A stretch of 64,000 bases of DNA from Pontibacter roseus DSM 17521. GTDB lineage: Bacteria > Bacteroidota > Bacteroidia > Cytophagales > Hymenobacteraceae. Positions 9,901 through 18,175 of this stretch are shown here, one piece after another. The notes under the pieces are model-generated. The model saw only the letters and a program-made list of their open reading frames with translations. It did not search any database and was not told where the DNA came from. Positions within the stretch are counted from its first letter, which is position 1. Each line of letters begins with the position of its first letter. The DNA lies in contig NZ_KB890766.1 of the NCBI RefSeq assembly GCF_000373265.1, positions 218,594 through 282,593 of the forward strand, read 5' to 3'. The position numbers and the translations under genes are program-made.

Positions 9901-11483
9901 GTCGGTGTGGGGCTGGACGTGATTGTTTGTGTTACGGCACCATAGATTACACCTGTAATTGTCAAAATATTAGGGTTTACAGTGAAAGTATTAGAACCAC
10001 CACCAGCACATATTGTATTCGAGAGAAGTGAAGTGCAATTTGGTGCATTTACGTTAGCGCTGGTTGGGGTCGTAGTTACCTGATAATTACCTGTAATTGT
10101 CTGATCCAGTACAAATCCTGCAACAACGTACGTGCTTCCTGCAGTTAAATTCAGGACTTCGCTTGTGTGAACAACAGTTGGTTGTGTGGGATTAGTGGTA
10201 TTATAGAAAGTAAGTACTTGGGGGCCATTAATGCTGGGGATTATAGTGAATACTTTATTTGGTCCTCTAGGTGCTGATTGAGTACCAGTGATTCTTGGTG
10301 CGGCCGGAGGAGTGCACTGTACTGTCGTAACCGTAACGGCGTTTGACACTGGTGAAATGGTTTCCCCAGGAGCCGTCACTCTGGCTGTGATGATACTTCC
10401 AGCAGTCAACGTACCAGCTGGAATATTAGTAAGTGTCCAGGTGCCGTCAGCACCTACTGTAGGACAGGTAAGCTGGTTTGCTCCACCACATATTTGAGTA
10501 GTAGTTTGGGTAGCACCCTGTGTAGTAGTTCTAATTACTGTCACCAGTGAACCAGGAGCCTCTATGGATGTGCCGGATATGGAAGTGCTGGTAGTGGTGA
10601 TTGGGCTAATCAAGAATGGAGCAGTGGACGCTACAGGAGCAATGCCTGGCGTCTGCAATTGTGCCGGGGTAGTTGGTGGGAATATGCCTAATAATGCGCG
10701 CCACGCAGCCGGAGCGTCTGCGTTGTAGGCCTGGTAATTTATTCCACCTACATCAGCTATAGCAGTTGGGTCAATCAAAGCACCTTGAGCTTTGTTAACG
10801 GTGCTGCCCACCATGCGCAGTGGGGTAGAGGCAGAAATTCCATTGCCAAAAACAGTGAGTGGCACGAAGAAATCATAGAAGAAGTCCGTGTCACCGCTTC
10901 CTATGCTCGCTGCCACAGCTCTCTGGGCATATTGTGTGGCCGCACCAGTGAAAATAGTTTGCGAGGAAGAGCCATTATGGGCAATCACTTTCACGTCAGA
11001 ATTTGATGAGAACAATACTTCGTATTCGAACCCTGGATTTGCTCCTGTGCCTGTAGCGCTATTGTTGTTGTCAATCAGTACGCTATAGCCTCTTATGGCC
11101 GTAGATGTTCCCCCAACCCTGAATCGGAACATGAGGTTTTGGCCATTAAAGTAGGCCTGAACAGGAGAGGGGGGCGCCAAGTCCACATGACCGCCAGCCG
11201 CACCGTTTTGCAGGTCACCCAGGGGCTCAGATGATATGGTAGGAAAAGGGCGGTATGGAATCTCGCTTATGCCTGCTCCTACATCGCTAGCACCCGGAAA
11301 GCCAGTGGCTGCCGTGGATACATAGCCATCACTGTTGGGGTCTAATATCGCTGCGCCGCTAGTTGAAGCTGGCCGTACGATTAAACCGGGAGTCTGTGCA
11401 AAGGAAGCTGATGTGACCATCAAAGCTGCAAACAGCATCAGGAAATGATGCAGCAGCAGCTTTTTGTGTAGATATTTTCTCAT
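6993..11483 (-). CDS. Giant T9SS-secreted repeat protein
   Basis: About 1496 aa, predicted cell-surface or secreted adhesin-like protein. Start chosen at the ATG at 11483 (MRKYLHKKLLLHHF), giving a signal peptide ending near SASFAQ; a longer frame adds 20 residues that do not look like a signal. The N-terminal ~270 residues may be a carbohydrate-binding-like domain with NNNSATGTGANPGFEYEV. The middle is Thr/Ala/Gly/Pro-rich with several Ig-like or bacterial adhesin-type repeats (for example ISGTSIEAPGSLVTV, LSGTSTEPAGTVIQF, VSGTAPASANGATI) and a PKD-like unit near GTWGQVSGPSTARF. The end has a fibronectin-like stretch (HLQWLTASEDDNDRFEVQRS) and a type A T9SS sorting domain: VYPNPFQDRV ... LYDLNGRRV ... 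KGMYILKI. Substrate or ligand is unknown. Confidence 0.85.
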   Translation of the reverse strand: MRKYLHKKLLLHHFLMLFAALMVTSASFAQTPGLIVRPASTSGAAILDPNSDGYVSTAATGFPGASDVGAGISEIPYRPFPTISSEPLGDLQNGAAGGHVDLAPPSPVQAYFNGQNLMFRFRVGGTSTAIRGYSVLIDNNNSATGTGANPGFEYEVLFSSNSDVKVIAHNGSSSQTIFTGAATQYAQRAVAASIGSGDTDFFYDFFVPLTVFGNGISASTPLRMVGSTVNKAQGALIDPTAIADVGGINYQAYNADAPAAWRALLGIFPPTTPAQLQTPGIAPVASTAPFLISPITTTSTSISGTSIEAPGSLVTVIRTTTQGATQTTTQICGGANQLTCPTVGADGTWTLTNIPAGTLTAGSIITARVTAPGETISPVSNAVTVTTVQCTPPAAPRITGTQSAPRGPNKVFTIIPSINGPQVLTFYNTTNPTQPTVVHTSEVLNLTAGSTYVVAGFVLDQTITGNYQVTTTPTSANVNAPNCTSLLSNTICAGGGSNTFTVNPNILTITGVIYGAVTQTITSSPTPTQVPANLASIIVSIDYGGVTSGSLVLYRNGIATNVKEAITGNATTRTLNVTDVTPAITAGDILTVRTEVASTGCTALSNASANPLSVVGFTTTPTINQPDCGLVTTLSGTSTEPAGTVIQFYLGGTAGADNGTLVTRSGTTTPITATVTSTGVWAADLTAAAGGGLPAGTAITARALATGSIRSVNSNAVTATPNPTGVLTVNSPITEGATTVSGTAPASANGATITLYIEGTPFPTTATVNNGAWTVSGISSLELFAGASVSATFTPTAGGCESALANPVIVTCNTPATTFTLAPVTTTVCGGTTVSVTLSGSEFGISYRLLLPDGTESGTSVVGTGGPITLVSGPLTNLTISDVTRTLRYRARRVSGTNCDAISTNTTTVTVRPQPVTTGLVITNANQSICPGQAVSFSITGTNSAYNYQFLNEATGLPVGSPTPGATNAIIVQAGQVNTFTTFSLRVTPRTGTEPCSITLPGQATAAIRNPSITNIVFPEASNICVGGATTIFVATEQGTNFRYVIRRRLGATNNPSVDPALIQTGVTDINGNFTGTGGLVGITTGPLTTGPATYYVQVTETGTNTCGTLTLLNTATVQVNNGVEQADAGLDTIACGSTVVLQGNDVTPGIGTWGQVSGPSTARFINPNNPTSSVEGLIPGGVYVFEWTARITCGASTSTSQDRVTITLNCPATYTIAVPNYRNLYTNGNVLATASDSDGVITSATITMGSLPPGTALSQEAGTVGNIFVMNAAALEEGVYPLSITLTDEFGVPTNLSIIIRILGNAPVVVPLPVELVYFTAVVRDNQAHLQWLTASEDDNDRFEVQRSQDGKSFEIIGTVKGQGTTSLETKYEYTDRTPVQGTVYYRLKQVDFDGDFAFSNVIAVNAKGLANELTTQVYPNPFQDRVKISLTSPNDQTVELVLYDLNGRRVMTQSLEVEAGLNKLELDLQKLGKGMYILKILGQGMDSTTKIMKN

Positions 11484-11991
11484 AGTACGTTGTAAAAATG
11501 TGCAAATTGTGAATTTTGTTTGGTTGATAAATTGCGTGTCCATCAGAATAGGCTAAGTTCAATTTTGACTCTACTCCGATGTTGTGGTTTTCCTATATAC
11601 GGTAGGTGAAGGCAAAACTATAGTGTGCAATTCTGGTTTTGGCTACTGCTCTAAGGCAATAGTGTACAGGCGGGTCAAGCTAAAAATAGACTATTAGAGA
11701 TAGTCTATTTTTATATTTATGCATTATTGTTCCCCTAGTGCATTATAGGATTGCTCCTAAAGATGATGCATTGTAAAATATATATATATAAAGTATCTTT
11801 TGTTATATAGTATTTAGTACAATAAAAAATTTATAATATGGAATATATAGAGTGTATTATAAATTAGAAAAATCCTGTATAGTTTATTTTATCGCTCTAT
11901 ATAGAAGTATAGATAGGAAAAGGTATAGCTGGTGAGAAGCGATGACTTCATTGAAATTTAGTGCTATGGTTTAGGTATAGCTTCGCTACAA
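11484..11991. other. AT-rich 508-bp spacer
   Basis: Gap between two genes on the minus strand. It is strikingly AT-rich between about 11680 and 11900, with TA-runs. Apart from the hairpin at 11681-11713 I see no gene, tRNA or clear TAnnTTTG element; the promoter of the T9SS gene presumably lies at its left edge. Confidence 0.6.
11681..11713. terminator. Perfect 14-bp hairpin
   Basis: TAAAAATAGACTAT and ATAGTCTATTTTTA around the 5-base loop TAGAG. T-rich on either strand, so it can terminate transcripts in both directions. It sits about 280 bases downstream of the ketosynthase stop, the last gene of the biotin cluster. Confidence 0.6.
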
Positions 11992-13203
11992 TTAAAATGA
12001 CAGAACACGCCTAAGAATAACACAGGCTGCATTGCCCCCAAATCCTGCAGCGTTCACCATCACCCGACTGATATGAGAAGGGCGGGAGAAAGGTATAGCA
12101 GCCGGATAAGGTATAGGAGCAAGGCGTTGGCTACGCAGCAGATACAGGGCATAGTGCATGCTCAAAGCTCCGGAGGCACCTAGCGTATGGCCCAACAGCC
12201 ATTTGTTTGTGGTGATGGCCGGTGCAAGCACACTGAAAACAGTCTCTATAGCTGCCAATTCGGCTTTGTCGCCTGCGTAAGTGCCGGGGGTGTGGGTAAT
12301 AATCACATCAACGCCTTGGTTTTGTGAAGGCAGTTGGCTGAGGGCATGGCGCATAGCCTGCTGAAAGTTCTGCCCTTGTGCTGATATGCCTGTTTTGCTC
12401 CCGATTCGCTCAAAACCCAACCCTATGGCTTCAACCACTATATCACCCGCAGCAAGGTCAGCTGTATCGGCCTTTTCAAGAGCAAACACGGCGGCGCCTT
12501 CACCCAGTGTAAAGGTGTTCTGCTTCTCCAGCGCGTATGGCTGACAAGGATAAGGGTGGTTGTGTAATTTGGAGTAGATACCGATGGCTTTCATTTGGGC
12601 GATGGTGAAATCGGTCAGCGGGGCCTCGGTCCCTCCGGCTAGGAACCGCTCTGCCATACCTGCCCGAAGCCAAGCAGCCCCGTTGGCAACCGCCATGAGC
12701 GCTGTGCTGCAGGTGATGGAGTGGCTGATTTGGGCCCCACCGGCGCCGACCGCCTGTGCCACCCAACTGGAGAGGTTGCCTAAGGTGGTGGTGGGGGAGG
12801 AGGAAGGGGAAATCCGCTCTTGCTGAAACGCCTCAAAGTGCGATTCGAACAGGCCGGTGGCGCCACGCGAGGACCCGATGTTGACCGCCAAGCCCTCCTG
12901 CTGGGAATCTGTGTCCCGAGATAGCCACCCCGCCTGCTCAGTGGCCTGCCGGGCGGCGTATATCGCCAGTAGCACGGAGCGGTCCAGGTGCCTGTAATCC
13001 GGGTTGGACTGCACCAGTTGCTGCAGCTTTTGCTCAGCTTCAGCCGGGAGCGAGGCTACGGGAGTAGGCTGGCCCTGGTGCAGGATGGTGCTGAAAGCTT
13101 GTATGCCTGCAAGATACGCCTCTGCCGATGTGGCATCGTCCGAACCGAGTGGCGAAATGACGCCGCACCCCCTGATGACGATATGTTCCTTCGCTGCTTC
13201 CAA
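11992..13203 (-). CDS. Beta-ketoacyl synthase in the biotin cluster
   Basis: FabF/KAS-II-type condensing enzyme (403 aa) of unassigned role. Catalytic residues look intact: Cys165 in HSITCSTALMA, His304 in IITHTPGTYAGDKAE, Lys334/His339 in TNKWLLGHTLGASG. The N-terminal IRGCGVISPLG is typical of Bacteroidota relatives of this family. The first codon of the frame is TTG at 13203; no ATG is available before the conserved region. It is last in the biotin cluster, 125 bases after bioA. Because the cluster has bioA, B, D and F but no pimelate genes, a role in building the pimeloyl chain is attractive but is only inference. It may instead serve another fatty-acid-like product. Confidence 0.85.
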   Translation of the reverse strand: MEAAKEHIVIRGCGVISPLGSDDATSAEAYLAGIQAFSTILHQGQPTPVASLPAEAEQKLQQLVQSNPDYRHLDRSVLLAIYAARQATEQAGWLSRDTDSQQEGLAVNIGSSRGATGLFESHFEAFQQERISPSSSPTTTLGNLSSWVAQAVGAGGAQISHSITCSTALMAVANGAAWLRAGMAERFLAGGTEAPLTDFTIAQMKAIGIYSKLHNHPYPCQPYALEKQNTFTLGEGAAVFALEKADTADLAAGDIVVEAIGLGFERIGSKTGISAQGQNFQQAMRHALSQLPSQNQGVDVIITHTPGTYAGDKAELAAIETVFSVLAPAITTNKWLLGHTLGASGALSMHYALYLLRSQRLAPIPYPAAIPFSRPSHISRVMVNAAGFGGNAACVILRRVLSF

Positions 13204-13210
13204 TTGTATA

Positions 13211-13218
13211 CAAAGGTA
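13211..13218 (-). promoter_or_regulatory. TAnnTTTG-like element at ketosynthase start
   Basis: Read on the minus strand, TACCTTTG matches TAnnTTTG. It ends only 7 bases before the TTG start, so a transcript from it would be nearly leaderless. No -33 TTTG is seen. It may be a chance match. Confidence 0.25.
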
Positions 13219-13328
13219 GTGGCAGAGGGATACTTTTGAATGATGAATAGAGAATTAATTCTGATTCTCCAGCGCACTTTTTCTTATCAGATTGGCTCTA
13301 GGCCAATCGAGGTATAGGTGCGTCCATA

Positions 13329-14657
13329 TCAATCGTGCAAGGTTGTGTTTGTTGGAGGTTCGAAGTAGCGTTTGCCAGTAACCAGTTCCTGCATTCCCAA
13401 GATGGTTTGGTATACCTTATCCAGTTGCTCATCGGTAATGCAGTAGGGGGGGATGATGTAGATGATGTTGCCGAGCGGACGCAGTATGACACCCTGTTCC
13501 AGGGCGAAGCTATACAGGGTATCGCCCCACTTGCTGAAGTAGGAGGTGCCTCCCGCTTCGAATTCCACTGCCAGAATGGTGCCCTGTTGCCGCACCTGGG
13601 CTATACCTGGCATAGTGGCTATACCTTGCGCAAAGGTCTCGTGGCGTAGGCTGAGGCGGTTGATGTCCTGCTGCGTTCCATCTTGTAGTAACAGGTCCAG
13701 GCTGGCGAGGCCAGCGGAGCATGCCACAGGGTTGGCAGTATAGCTGTGGCCGTGGAACAGGGTCTTGCGCTTGTCGTCGTGCAGGAAGGCCTCGTAGATT
13801 TTCTCGTTGCAGGAAGTAGCGCCCAGTGCCATGGTACCCCCTGTGAGGCCTTTGGAAAGCGTCACTATGTCGGGTTTGCGTGGCACGTAATCGCTGGCGA
13901 AGGTATGGCCGGTGCGCCCAAAGCCTGTCATCACCTCATCGGCAATGGTCAGTATATCAAATTGTTGGCAAATTTCCAGCAGCCTGTCCAGCACCTCCGG
14001 GGAATACATGACCATACCGGCCGTGCCCAACACCAGCGGCTCGTAGATGAAAGCGGCTATGTCTCCGTCTTGTGCCAATTCCTCCAGTTGCTTTACTGTC
14101 TCTTCTTCCCGTCCAGGTATAGGCACATCAATAAAAGCCACCTCAAACAGGTAGGACCAGAAGGGAGCGGTGAAGGCGCTGCGGGCACTTACGGCCATGG
14201 CCCCAAAAGTATCGCCGTGGTAGCTGTCGCGGAAAGCAATGATTTTCCTTTTGGGCGTGCCCGTGTTCTGCCAGTATTGTATCGCCATCTTCAAGGCCAC
14301 CTCCACCGCCGTGGACCCATTGTCGGAGTAAAAGATGCGACTCTGGCCCTGAGGCAGAATCTCAATCAGGCGCTCCGCAAAGGTGACGGCGGCCGGATGC
14401 GTGAAACCGGCAAAGATGACGTGCTCCAGCGTCTGCAGCTGCTCGGCTACTTTCTGGGCGATGTAGGGGTGCGCGTGTCCGTGCAGGTTCACCCACCAGG
14501 AAGCCACCGCATCAATGTAGCTTTTCCCATCCTCGGCATACAGCAGCGCGCCTTCTCCCCGCACGATGGGTATAGGAAGGGCAGCGGTCTTCATCTGCGT
14601 ATAGGGGTGCCAGATGAAGTTGTGGTCGCGTAGGGCTAGTGAATCGGAGGTAGGCAT
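13329..14657 (-). CDS. bioA: Adenosylmethionine-8-amino-7-oxononanoate aminotransferase
   Basis: PLP aminotransferase (442 aa) that uses SAM to convert KAPA to DAPA in biotin synthesis. Family marks: HNFIWHPYTQMK at the N-terminus, DAVASWWVNLHGH, FYSDNGSTAVEVALKMA, SYHGDTFGAMAVSA, IADEVMTGFGRTG, and the PLP lysine in LSKGLTGGTMALGAT. ATG at 14657. It follows the HEAT-like gene by 48 bases, consistent with one bio operon. A near-consensus TACTTTCG lies at 14676-14683 on the minus strand and could be an internal promoter, but the match is incomplete. Confidence 0.95.
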   Translation of the reverse strand: MPTSDSLALRDHNFIWHPYTQMKTAALPIPIVRGEGALLYAEDGKSYIDAVASWWVNLHGHAHPYIAQKVAEQLQTLEHVIFAGFTHPAAVTFAERLIEILPQGQSRIFYSDNGSTAVEVALKMAIQYWQNTGTPKRKIIAFRDSYHGDTFGAMAVSARSAFTAPFWSYLFEVAFIDVPIPGREEETVKQLEELAQDGDIAAFIYEPLVLGTAGMVMYSPEVLDRLLEICQQFDILTIADEVMTGFGRTGHTFASDYVPRKPDIVTLSKGLTGGTMALGATSCNEKIYEAFLHDDKRKTLFHGHSYTANPVACSAGLASLDLLLQDGTQQDINRLSLRHETFAQGIATMPGIAQVRQQGTILAVEFEAGGTSYFSKWGDTLYSFALEQGVILRPLGNIIYIIPPYCITDEQLDKVYQTILGMQELVTGKRYFEPPTNTTLHD

Positions 14658-14705
14658 GTCTTACAGAGCGGTTTGTGCGAAAGTAGGAAAGGATACGGTA
14701 TTTGC

Positions 14706-15272
14706 CTATTGATTGCTGGATAAAAGGCGCTGCAGTAGTTTCTTGCCCCGGCTCTGCATGGCCGGCAACCCGTCTTTCAGAAGAAACGTAATCTGGGCCT
14801 CCAACTCTTCTTTCACCCAAGGGAATTCAGCCCGCAGGTTTACCAGCACATCCAGGCAATTTACCTTCACAGCAACGGGTGTGCGGATGGCTATCAGCCA
14901 TTCAAACACGGTTTCAACCACTGCTGCATGCTCCGTTACAGTCAGCCAAGCTTGTTTATATACAGGCGCTGCTACCGGGCTTGTGCAGCACATCAGGATT
15001 TTGGTGAAATGCCGCTGACAACTCAAGTTGTGCTGCTCAGGTAATCGTGCTATAAACTCCTGCAGGTATGGCGCAAAATGGTCCGGGTAGGTATAGGCAA
15101 CATGCTCCAGCACCCAGGAGGCCCGAAAGGCGACAGTTCTGACTTTTTGAAAAGAAAACGTCAGCAGGTCCTGCACAAAGTTTTGCCCGGAGACGGCCTG
15201 TTTGGCAAGCTTCTGCACACCTATTTTGGTCAGTGGGCGCGACAAAGCCTGGAGCAGTCTGGCTGAATCCAT
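14706..15272 (-). CDS. HEAT-like helical protein in the biotin cluster
   Basis: 188 aa, no signal peptide or membrane segment, predicted all-helical. The repeated pattern of hydrophobic helices (FSFQKVRTVAFRASWVLEHVA, HFAPYLQEFIARLP, PVAVKVNCLDVLVNLRAEFP) resembles HEAT/ARM repeats, as does the other helical protein at 24275-24808. It sits between bioD (93 bases upstream) and bioA (48 bases downstream) on the same strand and so is probably co-transcribed with them. I do not recognise a named family. A scaffold or accessory role in biotin synthesis is possible from position alone; no catalytic motif is visible. Confidence 0.75.
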   Translation of the reverse strand: MDSARLLQALSRPLTKIGVQKLAKQAVSGQNFVQDLLTFSFQKVRTVAFRASWVLEHVAYTYPDHFAPYLQEFIARLPEQHNLSCQRHFTKILMCCTSPVAAPVYKQAWLTVTEHAAVVETVFEWLIAIRTPVAVKVNCLDVLVNLRAEFPWVKEELEAQITFLLKDGLPAMQSRGKKLLQRLLSSNQ

Positions 15273-15365
15273 AAGCAGAGTTAGAGAATTTTCGAAACGT
15301 CAGGTATAGTAGAGTCTACTCGATAGGCAATGTGTAAGGCTGTACTTAATTTAAAGTGGAATGAT

Positions 15366-15980
15366 TTACAGGTACGGCACGAATTCCCTTGCGTATTCGG
15401 CCACCGTCTCCTGACAGAAATCCGCTTCCTGCCGGATAGAGGGAAGGCGACGCAAACCGGTATACTTGATAATGAAGTCCTCGGATGTCTGGTTCTCCTC
15501 GCCGTTGAAGATGATGCCGGCCACCGGTACTTTGCGGTAGCGCAGCACTTCTGCCGTGAGTAGGGTATGGTTGATGCTGCCCAGGTAGTTGCGGGAGACC
15601 AGTATCACCTCCAGCCCCAACTGCTGCACCAGGTCCAGTACCAGGTAGCGCTTGTTCAGGGGCACCATTAAGCCTCCGGCGCCTTCCACTATCAGGTTGT
15701 TCTGTGTGTCGGGCAGTGTCAAGCCGTGGACGTCAATCTCTATACCTTCGGCCGCCGCCGCCTTATGTGGCGATGAGGCCATTTTGAGGCGGTAGGCTTC
15801 CGGGTGGAACACGGATTGCTCATTCGAGACCAGACTCTTGACCATGTCTGTGTCGGTGAAGTCAAGGCCGCCCGCTTGCACGGGTTTCCAGTAATCGGCC
15901 TGCAGGGCTTCGGTGAGTATGGCTGCGGCAACAGTCTTGCCTACGTCCGTACCGATGCCTGTTACAAAATATCGTTTCAT
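15366..15980 (-). CDS. bioD: Dethiobiotin synthetase
   Basis: ATP-dependent ureido-ring closure of DAPA to dethiobiotin (204 aa, slightly shorter than the E. coli enzyme). The P-loop is FVTGIGTDVGKTVAAA at residues 5-20; YWKPVQAGG and VEGAGGLMVPLN are the conserved substrate and Mg/ATP regions. Its ATG overlaps the bioF stop by 4 bases (ATGA), so translation is coupled. The C-terminus (DFCQETVAEYAREF) is ordinary. Confidence 0.93.
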   Translation of the reverse strand: MKRYFVTGIGTDVGKTVAAAILTEALQADYWKPVQAGGLDFTDTDMVKSLVSNEQSVFHPEAYRLKMASSPHKAAAAEGIEIDVHGLTLPDTQNNLIVEGAGGLMVPLNKRYLVLDLVQQLGLEVILVSRNYLGSINHTLLTAEVLRYRKVPVAGIIFNGEENQTSEDFIIKYTGLRRLPSIRQEADFCQETVAEYAREFVPYL

Positions 15981-17125
15981 GTCCCTTTCGCTAAGGCCTG
16001 CACGAGGCCGTCAATTTCATCTTCTGTATTATATGCATGCACAATCACGCGAAGCCTTTCCGTGCCAGCAGGCACAGTAGGGGGCAGCACGGGTCGCACA
16101 TCAAAGCCATCTTGTTGCAGCGCAGCCGCTAGCGCCTTGAGCTGCTGGGGCTGTTGCGGGAAAACAGACAGTATCATGCTGTTTTCCGGGGTGCAGCGTA
16201 TGCCGCTAAGTTTGTTCAGTTTCAGGTACAGTCGGGTAGCGAGTTGCTGCACGCGCTCTCGCTCCGGCTTGAGTTCGGGCAGCAGGGTATAGGCGCACTT
16301 CAGGGCTACCAGCGCATGCGTAGGCAGGCCTGTCGTGTAAATGAATGCTCTGCTATAGTTAATCAGAAAGTCACGCAGCACTCTGGGCCCTACCACGGCG
16401 GCACCGTGGCAGCCCATGGCTTTGCCACAGGTGATGACCTGCGCGAATACCTGTTCCTGCAGCCCCAGGGCCACAGTCAGGCCTTCTCCTTTTTCGCCGT
16501 ATAAACCCACGGCATGGGCTTCGTCAACAATTAACGTGGCTCCTTGTGCGTTACATAGCTGAGCCAGTTCCCGCAGGGGAGCCTGGTCACCATCCATGGA
16601 GTATACTGATTCCACCACCACGTATACCTGCCCGGTCGCATGCTTCAGCTTCTGCCGCAGGTCTTCCACGCTGTTGTGCCGGAAGCTGTAGGTTTTGGCA
16701 TAACTCAGCCGCAGGCCGTCCTTCATAGAGGCATGGCTGGCTTCGTCATAGAACACGGTGTCGCCACGCTGCGGCAGGGCAGACAGCAGCCCCACGTTAG
16801 CGGTATAGCCCGAGTTGAAAAGCAGTGCCGCCTCCCCCTGGTGGTAGGACGCGATGGTATCTTCCAGCTCTTCGAAAAGGCTGTGGTTACCGGACAACAG
16901 TCGGGAGCCTGTCGCTCCCAATGGCAAGTGTCTGTAATGTTCCTCTTCCTGCTGGATAAGCGCCCGCAACCGTTCAGAGCGGGCAAGGCCGAGGTAATCG
17001 TTCGAGCAGAAGTCAACGAGGCCAGTAGTGGTTTTGAGCGTACGCAGAGTGTTCTGCGCCGCCCTTTCCGCCAGCTTCTGCTGTAATTTTTGAGACAAAG
17101 GAATATTTGACAAAGGACAGAGCAA
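15977..17125 (-). CDS. bioF: 8-amino-7-oxononanoate synthase
   Basis: PLP alpha-oxoamine synthase (about 382 aa) condensing a pimeloyl thioester with alanine. Seen: TTGLVDFCSNDYLGLARS, GATGSRLLSGNHSLFEELE, ALLFNSGYTANVGLLSALP, FYDEASHASMKDGLRLS, LIVDEAHAVGLYGEKGEG and the PLP lysine in VITCGKAMGCHGAAVVG. The frame opens directly after a stop with TTG at 17125 and no ATG precedes the conserved region, so a TTG start (17125 or 17113) is likely. It lies 48 bases after bioB and overlaps bioD. Related KBL enzymes differ in context; the bio neighbours settle it. Confidence 0.92.
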   Translation of the reverse strand: MLCPLSNIPLSQKLQQKLAERAAQNTLRTLKTTTGLVDFCSNDYLGLARSERLRALIQQEEEHYRHLPLGATGSRLLSGNHSLFEELEDTIASYHQGEAALLFNSGYTANVGLLSALPQRGDTVFYDEASHASMKDGLRLSYAKTYSFRHNSVEDLRQKLKHATGQVYVVVESVYSMDGDQAPLRELAQLCNAQGATLIVDEAHAVGLYGEKGEGLTVALGLQEQVFAQVITCGKAMGCHGAAVVGPRVLRDFLINYSRAFIYTTGLPTHALVALKCAYTLLPELKPERERVQQLATRLYLKLNKLSGIRCTPENSMILSVFPQQPQQLKALAAALQQDGFDVRPVLPPTVPAGTERLRVIVHAYNTEDEIDGLVQALAKGT

Positions 17126-17173
17126 TCAAAGACGGTGAGTCAATCTACAAAAAGTCTTTTGTCTTCTGTCTAT

Positions 17174-18175
17174 TTAGCACACGTGCTGCACTTCTTCTTT
17201 GAATGATTTCCGTGGAGTCAAACCTAACAAGTCGAACATGGCCTTGTCGGCATCGAAATCCGGGTTTGGAGTCGTCAGCAGCTTCTCGCCTGTGAAAATA
17301 GAATTCGCGCCGGCCAGGAAGCAAAGTGCCTGCTCGGTCACGTTCATCTGCTCACGGCCAGCCGAGAGGCGCACCATTGTCTTCGGCATCAGGATACGGG
17401 CCGTGGCAATCATGCGCACCATCTCCCAAACCGAAACACGCGGCTGGTTCTCCAACGGCGTCCCTTTCACGGGCACCAGCGCATTGACCGGTACCGACTC
17501 TGGGTGCTGCACCAAAGTAGACAAGGTATGGAGCATGCCTATGCGGTCTTCATCCGTCTCGCCCAACCCGATGATTCCACCCGAGCAAACCGATATACCT
17601 GCTTTCCGCACGTTCTCAATGGTGTCGAGACGGTCGTCGTAGGTGCGGGTCGTGATGATGTTTGAATAGTTTTCCTCTGACGTGTCGAGGTTGTGGTTGT
17701 AGGCATATAAACCAGCCTCTTTCAGCTTCTCGGCCTGGTACTCGTTCACCATACCCAGGGTACAGCATACTTCCAAGCCCATCTCGTTCACCCCCTTCAC
17801 CATGTCCAGCACTTTGTCGAAGTCGCGGTTGTCGCGCACCTCGCGCCAGGCGGCACCCATGCAGAAACGGGTGGAACCGCCATCTTTGGCACGCTGCGCC
17901 GCCGTGAGCACCTGCTCCTGGCTCAGCAGCTTGTGCACCTCCACATCGGTATGGAAACGGGCCGCTTGCGGACAGTAAGCACAGTCTTCGGGACAGCCGC
18001 CGGTTTTCACGGATAGCAGGGTGCATACCTGCACCTCACCAGTAGCCTGGTGTTGCTTGTGCACAGTGGCTGCCTCTACAATAAGCTCCAGCACGGGCTT
18101 GTAGTAAATCGCCTTGATTTCCTCCAGGCTCCAGTCGTTTCGAATAGCTGCGTTCTGTCCGTTTAGTGTCGTCAT
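17174..18175 (-). CDS. bioB: Biotin synthase
   Basis: Radical-SAM enzyme (333 aa) that inserts sulfur into dethiobiotin. The radical-SAM cluster is CPEDCAYC (CxxxCxxC) in [17 protein letters not shown]. Other BioB marks: [54 protein letters not shown] and [11 protein letters not shown] at 18175. It is the first gene of the cluster bioB-bioF-bioD-HEAT-bioA-ketosynthase on the minus strand, so regulation of the operon should act upstream of it. Confidence 0.96.
   Translation of the reverse strand: MTTLNGQNAAIRNDWSLEEIKAIYYKPVLELIVEAATVHKQHQATGEVQVCTLLSVKTGGCPEDCAYCPQAARFHTDVEVHKLLSQEQVLTAAQRAKDGGSTRFCMGAAWREVRDNRDFDKVLDMVKGVNEMGLEVCCTLGMVNEYQAEKLKEAGLYAYNHNLDTSEENYSNIITTRTYDDRLDTIENVRKAGISVCSGGIIGLGETDEDRIGMLHTLSTLVQHPESVPVNALVPVKGTPLENQPRVSVWEMVRMIATARILMPKTMVRLSAGREQMNVTEQALCFLAGANSIFTGEKLLTTPNPDFDADKAMFDLLGLTPRKSFKEEVQHVC

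Noticed and set aside
13746-14633. 295-codon open frame on the plus strand
   Set aside because: Antisense to bioA; no family pattern.
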